From NCBI GenBank assembly GCA_030037055.1, contig JASHRZ010000187.1, positions 1 to 7,428 on the forward strand: DNA of 7,428 nucleotides. Direction: 5' to 3'. Source of the stretch: Alphaproteobacteria bacterium. GTDB taxonomy: Bacteria; Pseudomonadota; Alphaproteobacteria; ATCC43930; CGMCC-115725. The notes beneath the pieces are model-generated. The model saw nothing but the letters and a program-made list of their open reading frames with translations, did not search any database and was not told the origin of the DNA. Positions 1 to 5,976 of this stretch are shown piece after piece; the stretch's first letter is position 1, and each line of letters begins with the position of its first letter. The position numbers and the translations under genes were made by a program.

Positions 1-549
1 CGGCACGGCGCACCTTGTCGATGACGTTGCGGATCTTGTGCGCCCAGCAGCGCTGCACCGGCACGCCGGGATAAGCGGTCGGGAGCGCCGCCAGCAGACC
101 GGAGCCACGCAGATCATCTCGAGCCCGTCGCCGCTGAGGCCGCGGCGGATAAGGTCCCCAAGGAAGCGGTCCCACTCGGCGGCGCTCTCGCTCGCCGCCA
201 GGCGGAAGTCGATGACCTCCTTCTTGCCATCCGGCCGCAAGCGCGGCCGCCCGAGGATCGGCAGCAATGCCTCGCCGACCTTGCGCACCGACAGCCCGGG
301 GACGAAGCAGGACAGGATCATGCGATCGACCTGCTCGGGACGCCGCGCGCGCAGCACGGCAATCGGCGCGAAACGGCGCGTGCGGGGGACCGCCAATGCG
401 ATCTCCCCGAGCTTGGTCAGCAGATGGCGCGGGGTAGGAGCGAGGCCATGCGGTCGAGGTGGTCATCGATCGCTCGGTCCATCTGGCCCGGCAGGGTCTC
501 GGCCCAGCGCCCGGTAGCCCTCGCCCCATCCCAGCCCTTGCGCTTGCAT
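1..549 (-). pseudogene. IS256-family (Mutator-type) transposase, degraded and truncated by the window edge
   Basis: Translation of the minus strand gives recognisable IS256-family pieces in changing frames. From the ATG at 549 the frame reads MQAQGLGWGEGYRALGR, a typical start for this group, but it hits TGA at 463-465. The homologous reading continues in a second frame (DRAIDDHLDRMASLLPRA, about 479-430), then returns to the first frame from about 420 (LTKLGEIALAVPRTRRFAP, then VDRMILSCFVPGLSVRKVGEALLP). At about 241-246 LGRP is joined directly to LRPDGKKEVIDFRLA; from memory of intact relatives roughly 60-70 residues are missing here, including the segment with the first catalytic Asp. A further frame change near 100-107 destroys the region around the second Asp, after which PVQRCWAHKIRNVIDKVRRA reads to the edge in a third frame. 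With this damage the gene cannot make an active DDE transposase. Family assignment is firm; exact indel positions are estimates. Confidence 0.85.
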
Positions 550-655
550 GCCCTTCACCTAAGCTCCGGATCGTCACAGCCTGTGGCAGTGGGGGTGCTC
601 CATCTTGCGGACTTCAGCAATCCGCCGAGATACCCCTCTCACAGCCCTGACACAA
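1..655 (-). mobile_element. Remnant of an IS256-family insertion sequence (5' end of the element; other end outside the window)
   Basis: The minus strand carries a decayed Mutator/IS256-type transposase (described separately at 1-549). Upstream of its start codon lies about 100 bases of noncoding sequence that looks like the left part of the element. On the minus strand, the stretch near 632-655 reads GTGTCAGGGCTGTGAGAGG, which I suspect is the terminal inverted repeat, but the other end is outside the window so the repeat cannot be paired. No target-site duplication could be identified. The outer boundary at about 655 is therefore approximate. The element ends about 30 bases before the probable promoter of the next gene and points away from it. 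Confidence 0.5.
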
Positions 656-687
656 ATCTTCGTACATCATCCCATGCCTGCGCCGCC

Positions 688-717
688 TTGAACGGAAACC
701 CCGCGCGGGCTTATGCT
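688..717 (+). promoter_or_regulatory. Probable sigma-70-type promoter of the heme/propeller gene
   Basis: TTGAAC (688-693) and TATGCT (712-717) are separated by 18 bases; each matches the consensus at four of six positions. Transcription would begin near 724, leaving a leader of about 57 bases before the ATG at 781. A 10-base direct repeat, CGCGCGGGCT, lies at 702-711 and 723-732 on either side of the -10 hexamer, 21 bases apart. This is prediction from pattern only. Confidence 0.4.
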
Positions 718-761
718 GAGGGCGCGCGGGCTGACCTCCAATCGGAAAAAAACACCGATCC

Positions 762-776
762 AAGGAGCAAGGGGGA
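762..776 (+). promoter_or_regulatory. Ribosome binding site that decides the start at 781
   Basis: AAGGAG lies at 762-767 (13 bases before ATG) and GGGGGA at 771-776 (4 bases before ATG). Neither spacing is ideal, but together they give a purine-rich Shine-Dalgarno zone directly upstream of an ATG followed by a good signal peptide. The reading frame stays open back to 424, but that extension overlaps the transposon remnant and puts the signal peptide in the middle of the protein. Confidence 0.55.
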
Positions 777-780
777 CGTA

Positions 781-2460
781 ATGCGGGCAGCCTGCCTGCC
801 GCCCGTCATCGCCGCGGCATCGGTCTTCATCCTTTTTCATGCAAGCGGCAGCGGGGGCCAAACCCGCGACGCCGGTGCGCTGACCGGGCTGCTGAGCTCG
901 GCCGAGGAAGGCGCGATGGAAGGCGTCGTCGTCAGCGCCAAGCGCACGGGAGCCGCGGTGACGGTGAGCGTCGTCAGCGATGCCGAGGGCCGCTATCGCT
1001 TCCCCGCCGGCCGGCTGGAACCGGGACAATACACGTTGCGCATCCGCGCGGCGGGATACGATCTCAACGCGCCGGCGACGGCGGAAGTAGCAGCGCACAA
1101 AGCCGCGACGCTCGATCTCCGGCTGCGCAAGACGAAGAGCCTCGTGCGGCAGCTCAGCAATGCCGAATGGATCGCCAGCGTGCCGGGAACCGAGGAGCAG
1201 AAAGCGTCGCTGCTGAACTGCGTCGGCTGCCATACGCTGGAGCGCCCACTCACCGCGCGATACGATGCCGACGGCTTCATCGAGGTGCTCCGCCGCATGG
1301 CGGGCTATGCGCAGATGAGCACGCCGCTCCAGCCGCAGCGCAAGGTGTCGGCGCCGGAAGCCGAGGGTGATCCTGAGAAGTTCCGCAGGCAGGCGGAATA
1401 CCTCGCCAGCATCGACCTCAGCAGCGGCGCGGAATGGGAATTCCCGCTGAAGACGTTGCCGCGCCCCACCGGCCGCGCGACGCGCGTCATCATCACCGAA
1501 TACGATCTGCCGCGTCCGACGGTAGAGCCGCATGACGTGGTGCTCGATGGGCAGGGAGCGGTGTGGTACACGGATTTCGGCGAGGAGCTGCTGGGCAAGC
1601 TCGATCCCAGGACCGGCAAGGTCACGGAATATGCCGTGCCCGACCAGAAGCCGGGCTTCCCGCTGGGCTCGCTCGACCTCGAAGCGGACAAGGACGGGAA
1701 TCTCTGGTTCGGCATGATGTTCCAGGGTGCCGTCGCCCGCTTCGACCGGCTCGCTGGCAAGGTGCAGGTGTTCCGCTTGCCGGCGGCGCAGAACAACGAC
1801 GCGGCGCAGGTCAACATGGTAAAGCCGCAACGCGCGACGGTCGACGGCAAGATCTGGATGGACGATATCGGGCTCGAAGGCGTGCACCGCGTCGAGCTCG
1901 CCACCGGCAAGTTCGAGACTTTCGCGGTCTTCAAGAACCTGCCCAAGGACTCGCCGCTTGCCGGCCGGCCACATGCGATCTACGACATCGCGCCGGACGC
2001 GCAGAACAATCTCTACTTCTCGGTCTTCGACGACCGCTATATCGGCCGGCTCGACGCCAAGACCGGCGAGCGGACCTTCTATGCGACGCCGACCGATCGC
2101 TCGCGTCCGCGCCGGCTGCGCATGGACGCCGAGGACCGGCTGTGGTTCGCCGAATATCGCGGCAACCGCATCGGAATGCTCGACACCAGGAACGGTACGA
2201 TCCGGGAATGGCCGCTGCCGACGCCATGGACCGGGCCTTACGACGTCGCCTTGGACAAAAAGGGCGAGGTATGGACCGGCGGCATGACCAGCGACCGCGT
2301 CGTACGGCTCGATCCCGGGACGGGCGCGACGGTCGAGTATCCGCTGCCGCGCGAGACCAATATCCGCCGCGTCTTCGTCGACGACACGACCTCGCCGGTC
2401 ACCTTATGGATCGGCAACAATCACGGCGCCTCGGTCGTCAAGCTCGAGCCGCTGGATTAG
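781..2460 (+). CDS. Exported carboxypeptidase-regulatory-like / c-type heme / Vgb-like beta-propeller protein
   Basis: This 559-residue protein has three parts after a signal peptide (residues 1 to about 27, hydrophobic VIAAASVFILF core). Residues about 34-116 form a carboxypeptidase-regulatory-like beta sandwich (EGVVVSAKR, SDAEGRYRFP, PGQYTLRIRAAGYDL). Residues 147-151 are CVGCH, a single c-type heme attachment site in a short helical segment (about 120-212); the axial Met is not certain. Residues about 236-556 form a beta-propeller of the virginiamycin B lyase (streptogramin lyase) type, seen as repeats ending in E(Y/W)xxP-like strands (EYDLP, EYAVP, FRLP, EWPLP, EYPLP) alternating with D.xGxxWF/WY strands. 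Heme attachment implies a periplasmic location. Vgb enzymes linearise streptogramins, but the heme domain makes antibiotic resistance an unsafe conclusion; the substrate is unknown. The gene converges on the tauE/safE gene with 70 bases between stops. Architecture confidence is high, function low. Confidence 0.85.
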   Translation: MRAACLPPVIAAASVFILFHASGSGGQTRDAGALTGLLSSAEEGAMEGVVVSAKRTGAAVTVSVVSDAEGRYRFPAGRLEPGQYTLRIRAAGYDLNAPATAEVAAHKAATLDLRLRKTKSLVRQLSNAEWIASVPGTEEQKASLLNCVGCHTLERPLTARYDADGFIEVLRRMAGYAQMSTPLQPQRKVSAPEAEGDPEKFRRQAEYLASIDLSSGAEWEFPLKTLPRPTGRATRVIITEYDLPRPTVEPHDVVLDGQGAVWYTDFGEELLGKLDPRTGKVTEYAVPDQKPGFPLGSLDLEADKDGNLWFGMMFQGAVARFDRLAGKVQVFRLPAAQNNDAAQVNMVKPQRATVDGKIWMDDIGLEGVHRVELATGKFETFAVFKNLPKDSPLAGRPHAIYDIAPDAQNNLYFSVFDDRYIGRLDAKTGERTFYATPTDRSRPRRLRMDAEDRLWFAEYRGNRIGMLDTRNGTIREWPLPTPWTGPYDVALDKKGEVWTGGMTSDRVVRLDPGTGATVEYPLPRETNIRRVFVDDTTSPVTLWIGNNHGASVVKLEPLD

Positions 2461-2530
2461 CGCGAAGGCTCATGGCCAGGCAGGAACGCAGCAACAGACC
2501 GCGAGGTGGCGGCGCGGGGCAGGCCACGTC

Positions 2531-3304
2531 TCAACCGGCGAGCTCCAAGCCGGTGCGTGCCAGCATGTAGGCGGCGACGAGAACAACGACGGCGGCAAAA
2601 ACGTAAGACAGCGCCCGTCGCCTCGACGCCAATCCGACCGCGAGCCTCATCCCGAACCAACCGCCCACGGCACCGCCCGTGATGAACTCGATGGCGATCG
2701 TCCAGTCGACGAGGCCCGAGAGCGCATAGTTGACAGCGGTTGTGAGCCCGAACGCCCCGACCGAGAAAAGCGACGAGCCGATGGCATTCAGGATAGGCAT
2801 GCCGCTGCCGAGCATGATGCCGGGCACGATCAGGAAGCCTCCTCCGATTCCGAAAAACCCTGACATCATGCCGACAAAAAGTCCCACGGTGATCGATCGG
2901 AACGCGATCCGCGGATTGATCCGAACGCCGGGATCGCCGTCGGATGCCTGCGGCCGCAGCATTGCGACTGCCAGCGCGATCATCACCAACGCAAAGACGA
3001 TCAGCAGCTGATCACCCTCTACCTGCTTGCCCAGGGAGGAGCCGATCGCCGCGCCGATGATGCCGGAGGCCGCAAAGGCCGCCGCGCATGGCCATTTCAC
3101 GTTGCCCGCGCGCCAGTGGCCGATGAGATTGACGAAGGCATTGACGGCGACGGCCAAGGCGCTCGTACCGATCGCGACATGGGCATCGCGGATGCCGACG
3201 ACGTAAAGCAGTTGCGGCACGGCCAGGATCGAGCCGCCGCCGCCCATCAGGCCCAAAGAGAAACCCACCGCCGATCCGGAGAGCAGCGCGAGGATGTCCG
3301 TCAT
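2531..3304 (-). CDS. TauE/SafE (TSUP) family membrane transporter, probable sulfite/organosulfonate exporter
   Basis: This 257-residue, very hydrophobic protein has about eight predicted membrane segments. The two internally repeated TSUP signatures are clear: GFSLGLMGGGGSILAVP (residues 14-30) and GMMSGFFGIGGGFLIVP (145-161). Length is normal for the family. TSUP proteins move sulfur-containing anions such as sulfite, sulfoacetate or thiosulfate across the inner membrane; which one applies here cannot be read from sequence. The gene follows the BigR/SqrR-like repressor gene on the same strand with 41 bases between them, so co-transcription is likely. The start ATG at 3304 has GAGGA directly next to it, closer than ideal, but the protein begins just before the first membrane segment as expected. 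Location next to sorAB supports a role in clearing sulfite from the cytoplasm (inference). Confidence 0.92.
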   Translation of the reverse strand: MTDILALLSGSAVGFSLGLMGGGGSILAVPQLLYVVGIRDAHVAIGTSALAVAVNAFVNLIGHWRAGNVKWPCAAAFAASGIIGAAIGSSLGKQVEGDQLLIVFALVMIALAVAMLRPQASDGDPGVRINPRIAFRSITVGLFVGMMSGFFGIGGGFLIVPGIMLGSGMPILNAIGSSLFSVGAFGLTTAVNYALSGLVDWTIAIEFITGGAVGGWFGMRLAVGLASRRRALSYVFAAVVVLVAAYMLARTGLELAG

Positions 3305-3345
3305 TCCTCGAGACCCCCGGGGCCCCGAAGATATGCCGTCGCCGG

Positions 3346-3762
3346 CTAAAGCCGCCTTGTCTCGCTGCGCGATGCTGCGGCCGTCGCCTGCGCCCGGCCA
3401 TTGCGGTCCTGCGCAAGCGTGCGGCGCGACCGCCCGCTCGAGCGCGCGACCGTGTCGCTATCAGCCGCGCGCGAACAGTAGATATCGTAGAGCAGGCGGA
3501 TCACTTGCGCCGCTGCGGAGCTGCTGAGGCGATAGTAGATCGTCCGGGAATTGCGGCGCGTCTCGACCAGCGCGTTGCGACGCAGCCGCGCCAGATGCTG
3601 CGACAGATGCGGCTGTCGCATGCCGAGCAGAGCCTCCAGTTCGCCGACGGATTTCTCGCCCTCGGCCAAATGGCAGAGGACGATCAACCTGTGCGGGTTT
3701 GCGAGCCCCTTGAGCAAGCTCGCAGCGCCTGCGGCGCTGGACTTCATTTTCGCTAGGTTCAT
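3346..3762 (-). CDS. ArsR-family repressor of the BigR/SqrR (persulfide-sensing) type
   Basis: The 138-residue product has the winged-helix ArsR fold: AASLLKGLANPHRLIVLC, then the recognition region SVGELEALLGMRQPHLSQHL, and the wing ETRRNSRTIYYRL. Cys30 (in LIVLC) and Cys96 (in LLYDIYC) match the position of the cysteine pair that forms a disulfide or tetrasulfide in BigR and SqrR; metal-binding ArsR motifs (CVC) are absent. Such proteins repress sulfide-detoxification genes until persulfides oxidise them. I chose ATG 3762 because the best promoter (3806-3834) would start transcription near 3799, and relatives start near this point. An in-frame TTG at 3795 preceded by GAGG is an alternative; it would place the cysteines at 41 and 107, the numbering used for SqrR. 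After Cys96 there is an unusual 42-residue Arg/Ala/Ser-rich tail. The gene precedes tauE/safE and is divergent from sorAB. Confidence 0.9.
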   Translation of the reverse strand: MNLAKMKSSAAGAASLLKGLANPHRLIVLCHLAEGEKSVGELEALLGMRQPHLSQHLARLRRNALVETRRNSRTIYYRLSSSAAAQVIRLLYDIYCSRAADSDTVARSSGRSRRTLAQDRNGRAQATAAASRSETRRL

Positions 3763-3805
3763 GACCGGCGAATCGCCTTCATCGAAATTGGCCAAAGACC
3801 GCCTC

Positions 3806-3834
3806 AGGATAGCGGCGGCATGCTGTTAGATCAA
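3806..3834 (-). promoter_or_regulatory. Probable promoter of the repressor-tauE/safE unit
   Basis: On the minus strand TTGATC (3834-3829) and TATCCT (3811-3806) are separated by exactly 17 bases; both hexamers match the sigma-70 consensus at four positions. Transcription would start near 3799, about 37 bases before the ATG at 3762 and only a few bases before the alternative TTG at 3795, which favours the ATG start. Prediction only. Confidence 0.45.
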
Positions 3835-3896
3835 ACCGCATTCTTGAGGAGTGTCCGCCCTGCTCCCGTCCGTCGCGACTTCAGGCTCCGGCGCAT

Positions 3897-3925
3897 TTGG
3901 GTTGCGCGCGACCGCGGTGTATTCT
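3897..3925 (+). promoter_or_regulatory. Possible promoter of sorAB
   Basis: TTGGGT (3897-3902) and TATTCT (3920-3925) are separated by 17 bases; the -35 hexamer is weak (three of six), the -10 is four of six. Transcription would begin near 3932. The -10 hexamer coincides with the left arm of the dyad at 3920-3937, the arrangement expected of a repressed promoter. Confidence is limited by the weak -35. Confidence 0.35.
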
Positions 3926-3937
3926 AATGACAGAATA
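3920..3937. promoter_or_regulatory. Probable operator for the BigR/SqrR-like repressor
   Basis: TATTCT (3920-3925) and AGAATA (3932-3937) form a perfect inverted repeat with a 6-base centre (AATGAC). It contains ATTC-N8-GAAT, which agrees with the binding consensus I recall for SqrR of Rhodobacter. It sits 38 bases before the sorA start codon in an AT-rich island within otherwise GC-rich sequence, and about 85 bases upstream of the -35 of the divergent repressor gene. A regulator of the matching family is encoded next door, so repression of sorAB by that protein is a reasonable inference; autoregulation would need action at a distance. Confidence 0.6.
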
Positions 3938-3963
3938 TATCCTGGCGCCCCTTCGGTCCGTCT

Positions 3964-3970
3964 AAGGAGG
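3964..3970 (+). promoter_or_regulatory. Strong ribosome binding site of sorA
   Basis: AAGGAGG, a full Shine-Dalgarno match, ends 5 bases before the ATG at 3976. It fixes the sorA start, which is directly followed by a twin-arginine signal. Confidence 0.8.
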
Positions 3971-3975
3971 AAGCC

Positions 3976-5208
3976 ATGCTCGATCGTCGCAGGCTGCTGC
4001 TCGGCATCGGCGCGGCGGCGCTCGCCGGCCCCGGCCTGCTGCCGCGCCTCGCGGCGGGCGCCGGCAAGCCGGCGTTGACGACGGGGCTGCCCGAGGGCGT
4101 CTACGACACTGCGGATCTCGAAGCGCTGCCGGGCAAGAGGCCGCTGATCAAGCTGAGCTACCGCCCGCCGAATTACGAAACGCCGGTGAGCTACTTCGAT
4201 TCCGTCTTCACGCCGAACGACGCGTTCTTCGTGCGTTATCACCTCGCCGACATCCCGGAGACGCTCGACGCCGCCGCGTGGAAGATCAAGTTCGGCGGCG
4301 AGGGCGCGACGGCGCCGGTCGAGCTTGGCCTTGCCGAGCTCAAGAGCGGCTTCGAACGGGTCGAGATCGCGGCCGTTTGCCAGTGCTCGGGCAATCGCCG
4401 CGGACTCTCCGAGCCGCACGTTCCCGGCATTCAATGGGGGTTGGGAGCGATGGGCAATGCGCGCTGGAGGGGCGTGCGGCTCAAGGACGTGCTGGCCAAG
4501 GTTGGACTGCGCAAAGAGGCGGTCGAGATCGTGGTCAAGGGCGCGGACAGTCCGGTGCTCGACAAGACGCCCGACTTCGTCAAGAGCATCCCAGTATGGA
4601 AGGCGCTCGACGAGAACACGCTCATCGCCTGGGAGATGAACGGCGAGCCGCTGCCGCATTTCAACGGCTTCCCGGTGCGGCTCGTCGTCCCCGGCTGGAC
4701 CGCGACCTATTGGATGAAGCACCTCGCGACGGTGGAGGCGGTTACCAAGCCGTTCGACGGATTCTGGGTTAAGAGCGCCTACCGGATCCCGATCGGCAGG
4801 TTTCCGGTGACGCAGCACTTCCTGACGCAGATGAACGAGGCAAGCGAGCCGATCACCGAGATGGTGGTGAACTCGGTCGTCACCGCCCCCGCGGCGGGCC
4901 ACAAGGCGAAGGCGGGCCGGCCGCTCGAAATCCGCGGCCTCGCTTGGGACGGCGGCTACGGCATCCGCCACGTCGAGGTCTCACTGGATGAGGGCAAGAG
5001 CTGGCGCGAAGCCGATCTCGGCCAGGATTACGGCCGCTTCGCCTTTCGCCCGTGGAACTTCCGCTTCACCCCGATGAAGCCCGGCGTCGTCACGGTCATG
5101 GCGAAGGCGAGCAACGGCATCGGCCAAACCCAGGCTGAAGCGTTGATCTTCAACCCCGCGGGCTACCACAACAATGTGATCCGTCCGCTCGCCGTCACGG
5201 TCGTCTGA
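3976..5208 (+). CDS. sorA: Sulfite dehydrogenase, molybdenum catalytic subunit (SorA type)
   Basis: The 410-residue protein is a sulfite-oxidase-family molybdopterin enzyme: sulfite + H2O to sulfate, with electrons passed to a c-type cytochrome in the periplasm. Residues 3-18 (DRRRLLLGIGAAALAG) are a twin-arginine signal, consistent with export after cofactor insertion. FFVRYH (84-89) supplies the conserved active-site Arg/His pair. CQCSGNRR (135-142) holds the Mo-binding cysteine, taken as Cys137 by analogy with the QC-GNRR motif of sulfite oxidases. GEPLPHFNGFPVRLVVPGW (about 225-243) is the conserved cofactor-domain block. The C-terminal third (about 287-405) is the Ig-like dimerisation domain (EIRGLAWDGGYGIRHVEVSLD). 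Length is typical. sorB follows after 11 bases. The pairing with a small cytochrome and the missing fused heme b5 domain favour SorAB over eukaryote-type sulfite oxidase and over YedY/MsrP. A broader molybdopterin oxidoreductase role is the only serious alternative. Confidence 0.92.
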   Translation: MLDRRRLLLGIGAAALAGPGLLPRLAAGAGKPALTTGLPEGVYDTADLEALPGKRPLIKLSYRPPNYETPVSYFDSVFTPNDAFFVRYHLADIPETLDAAAWKIKFGGEGATAPVELGLAELKSGFERVEIAAVCQCSGNRRGLSEPHVPGIQWGLGAMGNARWRGVRLKDVLAKVGLRKEAVEIVVKGADSPVLDKTPDFVKSIPVWKALDENTLIAWEMNGEPLPHFNGFPVRLVVPGWTATYWMKHLATVEAVTKPFDGFWVKSAYRIPIGRFPVTQHFLTQMNEASEPITEMVVNSVVTAPAAGHKAKAGRPLEIRGLAWDGGYGIRHVEVSLDEGKSWREADLGQDYGRFAFRPWNFRFTPMKPGVVTVMAKASNGIGQTQAEALIFNPAGYHNNVIRPLAVTVV

Positions 5209-5213
5209 GGAGG
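5207..5213 (+). promoter_or_regulatory. Ribosome binding site of sorB overlapping the sorA stop codon
   Basis: GAGGAGG begins within the TGA stop of sorA (5206-5208) and ends 6 bases before the ATG at 5220. This close packing suggests translational coupling of the two subunits. Confidence 0.7.
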
Positions 5214-5219
5214 CGCGCA

Positions 5220-5519
5220 ATGAGGTCGCAGCTCCCGGTCGTGACCGCGCTCATCGTTCTTGCCGCGGCTGTGGGCGCCGTCCGCGGCGAGGAAAAACCG
5301 GTGCCGCTGAAGCCGGGGCCGGGCGAGGATGTCGTCGCCGCCAATTGCAACGCCTGCCACAGCCTCGATTACATCCGCATCAACACGCCGTTCATGACCG
5401 GCAAGATGTGGGAGGCGGAGGTGAGCAAGATGATCAGTGCCTTCGGCGCGACGATCGAGCCCGCCGACGCCAAGACCATCACCGACTACCTTTCGCGCAA
5501 TTACGGCAAGCCGGGCTGA
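5220..5519 (+). CDS. sorB: Small c-type cytochrome, SorB subunit of sulfite dehydrogenase
   Basis: The 99-residue product has a Sec signal peptide (residues 1 to about 23, core VVTALIVLAAAVGAV, cleavage likely after VRG or nearby) and one heme c site, CNACH (43-47), followed by SLDYIRINTPF. The probable axial Met lies in SKMISAFGA (Met71 or so). The C-terminal helix DAKTITDYLSRNYG is typical of small class I cytochromes and of SorB. It would accept electrons one at a time from the molybdenum centre of SorA and hand them to a soluble cytochrome c or terminal oxidase. It lies 11 bases after sorA, with the ribosome site overlapping the sorA stop, so the two are surely one operon. Assignment as SorB rests on context plus the short length; the heme-binding nature itself is certain. 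Confidence 0.9.
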   Translation: MRSQLPVVTALIVLAAAVGAVRGEEKPVPLKPGPGEDVVAANCNACHSLDYIRINTPFMTGKMWEAEVSKMISAFGATIEPADAKTITDYLSRNYGKPG

Positions 5520-5976
5520 GCGCGTCGCCGGCCCGCTTGGAGCGTGTTTCGTACGGACGCAATCGGGAGCGGACCGATGTCCCTTTCCCCGCGCAAGCGG
5601 CACTCGGAGTCACACATCTCGTAGGGGGCCGCTTCGGCGCTGCCAGATAAGTAAATACGAAAGCGTAGAACGATCGAACGGGTGGTCCGCTGCGCGCGCC
5701 GGCTTGGGACGGCGTCCTCGCATCTTTCTGCTGAGCCTTGGCGGCGCAGGGATGTGATCGTACCCCTGGTCCTGCGCCGGACTTCGGCGCGCTCTCCGTC
5801 ACGGGAGTAGATCGGTTTTTTCGTCGATGGTGTGCACCGATGACGTAGGGCCCAGGATGGCCCAAGTGCCGGCGAGGCGATCGCGGGCTCGAGGATGGGG
5901 CGCTGCTCGATGTGCGAATAGGAAGGGGCGCGGCGGAGATGGCCCTTGGCGCGCGTCCAGCTCATCGGGATTTGCG
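5520..5976. other. 457-base convergent intergenic region without a supported gene
   Basis: Open frames cross this stretch on both strands but none shows a recognisable domain, a good ribosome site or protein-like composition; their products are Arg/Pro/Ala-rich as expected for random reading of GC-rich DNA. It includes a less GC-rich patch around 5645-5680. A 6-base-pair hairpin (GCGCCG 5774-5779, CGGCGC 5785-5790) and a T6 tract (5816-5821) are present but too far apart to be one intrinsic terminator. A second small hairpin, GGGCC/GGCCC, lies at 5848-5863. The region should contain the ends of the sorAB transcript and of the opposing gene, but I cannot place them. Confidence 0.5.
5774..5790. 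terminator. GC-rich hairpin, weak candidate terminator between convergent genes
   Basis: GCGCCG and CGGCGC form a perfect 6-base-pair stem around a 5-base loop (GACTT). It lies 255 bases after the sorB stop and about 187 bases past the stop of the opposing gene. There is no immediate T-run on either strand; T6 occurs only at 5816-5821. It could stabilise or end transcripts from either side, but this is weak. Confidence 0.2.

Noticed and set aside
741..759. Hairpin ATCGG/CCGAT with an A-rich loop in the leader of the propeller gene, considered as a riboswitch or attenuator
   Set aside because: Only five base pairs, no alternative pairing or known aptamer pattern seen; most likely chance.
424..780. 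N-terminal extension of the heme/propeller frame back to 424
   Set aside because: The extension overlaps the transposon remnant, has no protein-like composition, and would bury a good signal peptide at residue 120. The ATG at 781 has a purine-rich ribosome site.
667..1974. 435-codon open frame on the minus strand
   Set aside because: It lies antisense to the propeller gene, whose product has clear domains, a signal peptide and a heme site. The antisense product is Arg/Ala/Leu-rich without motifs, a usual by-product of high GC.
1563..2570. 335-codon plus-strand frame inside and past the propeller gene
   Set aside because: Out-of-frame shadow of the propeller gene; the product is Arg/Ala/Gly-rich with no motif.
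3826..4971. 381-codon open frame on the minus strand
   Set aside because: It is antisense to sorA, has no recognisable domain, and would cover the sorA promoter and dyad. sorA has a full ribosome site and all expected catalytic motifs.
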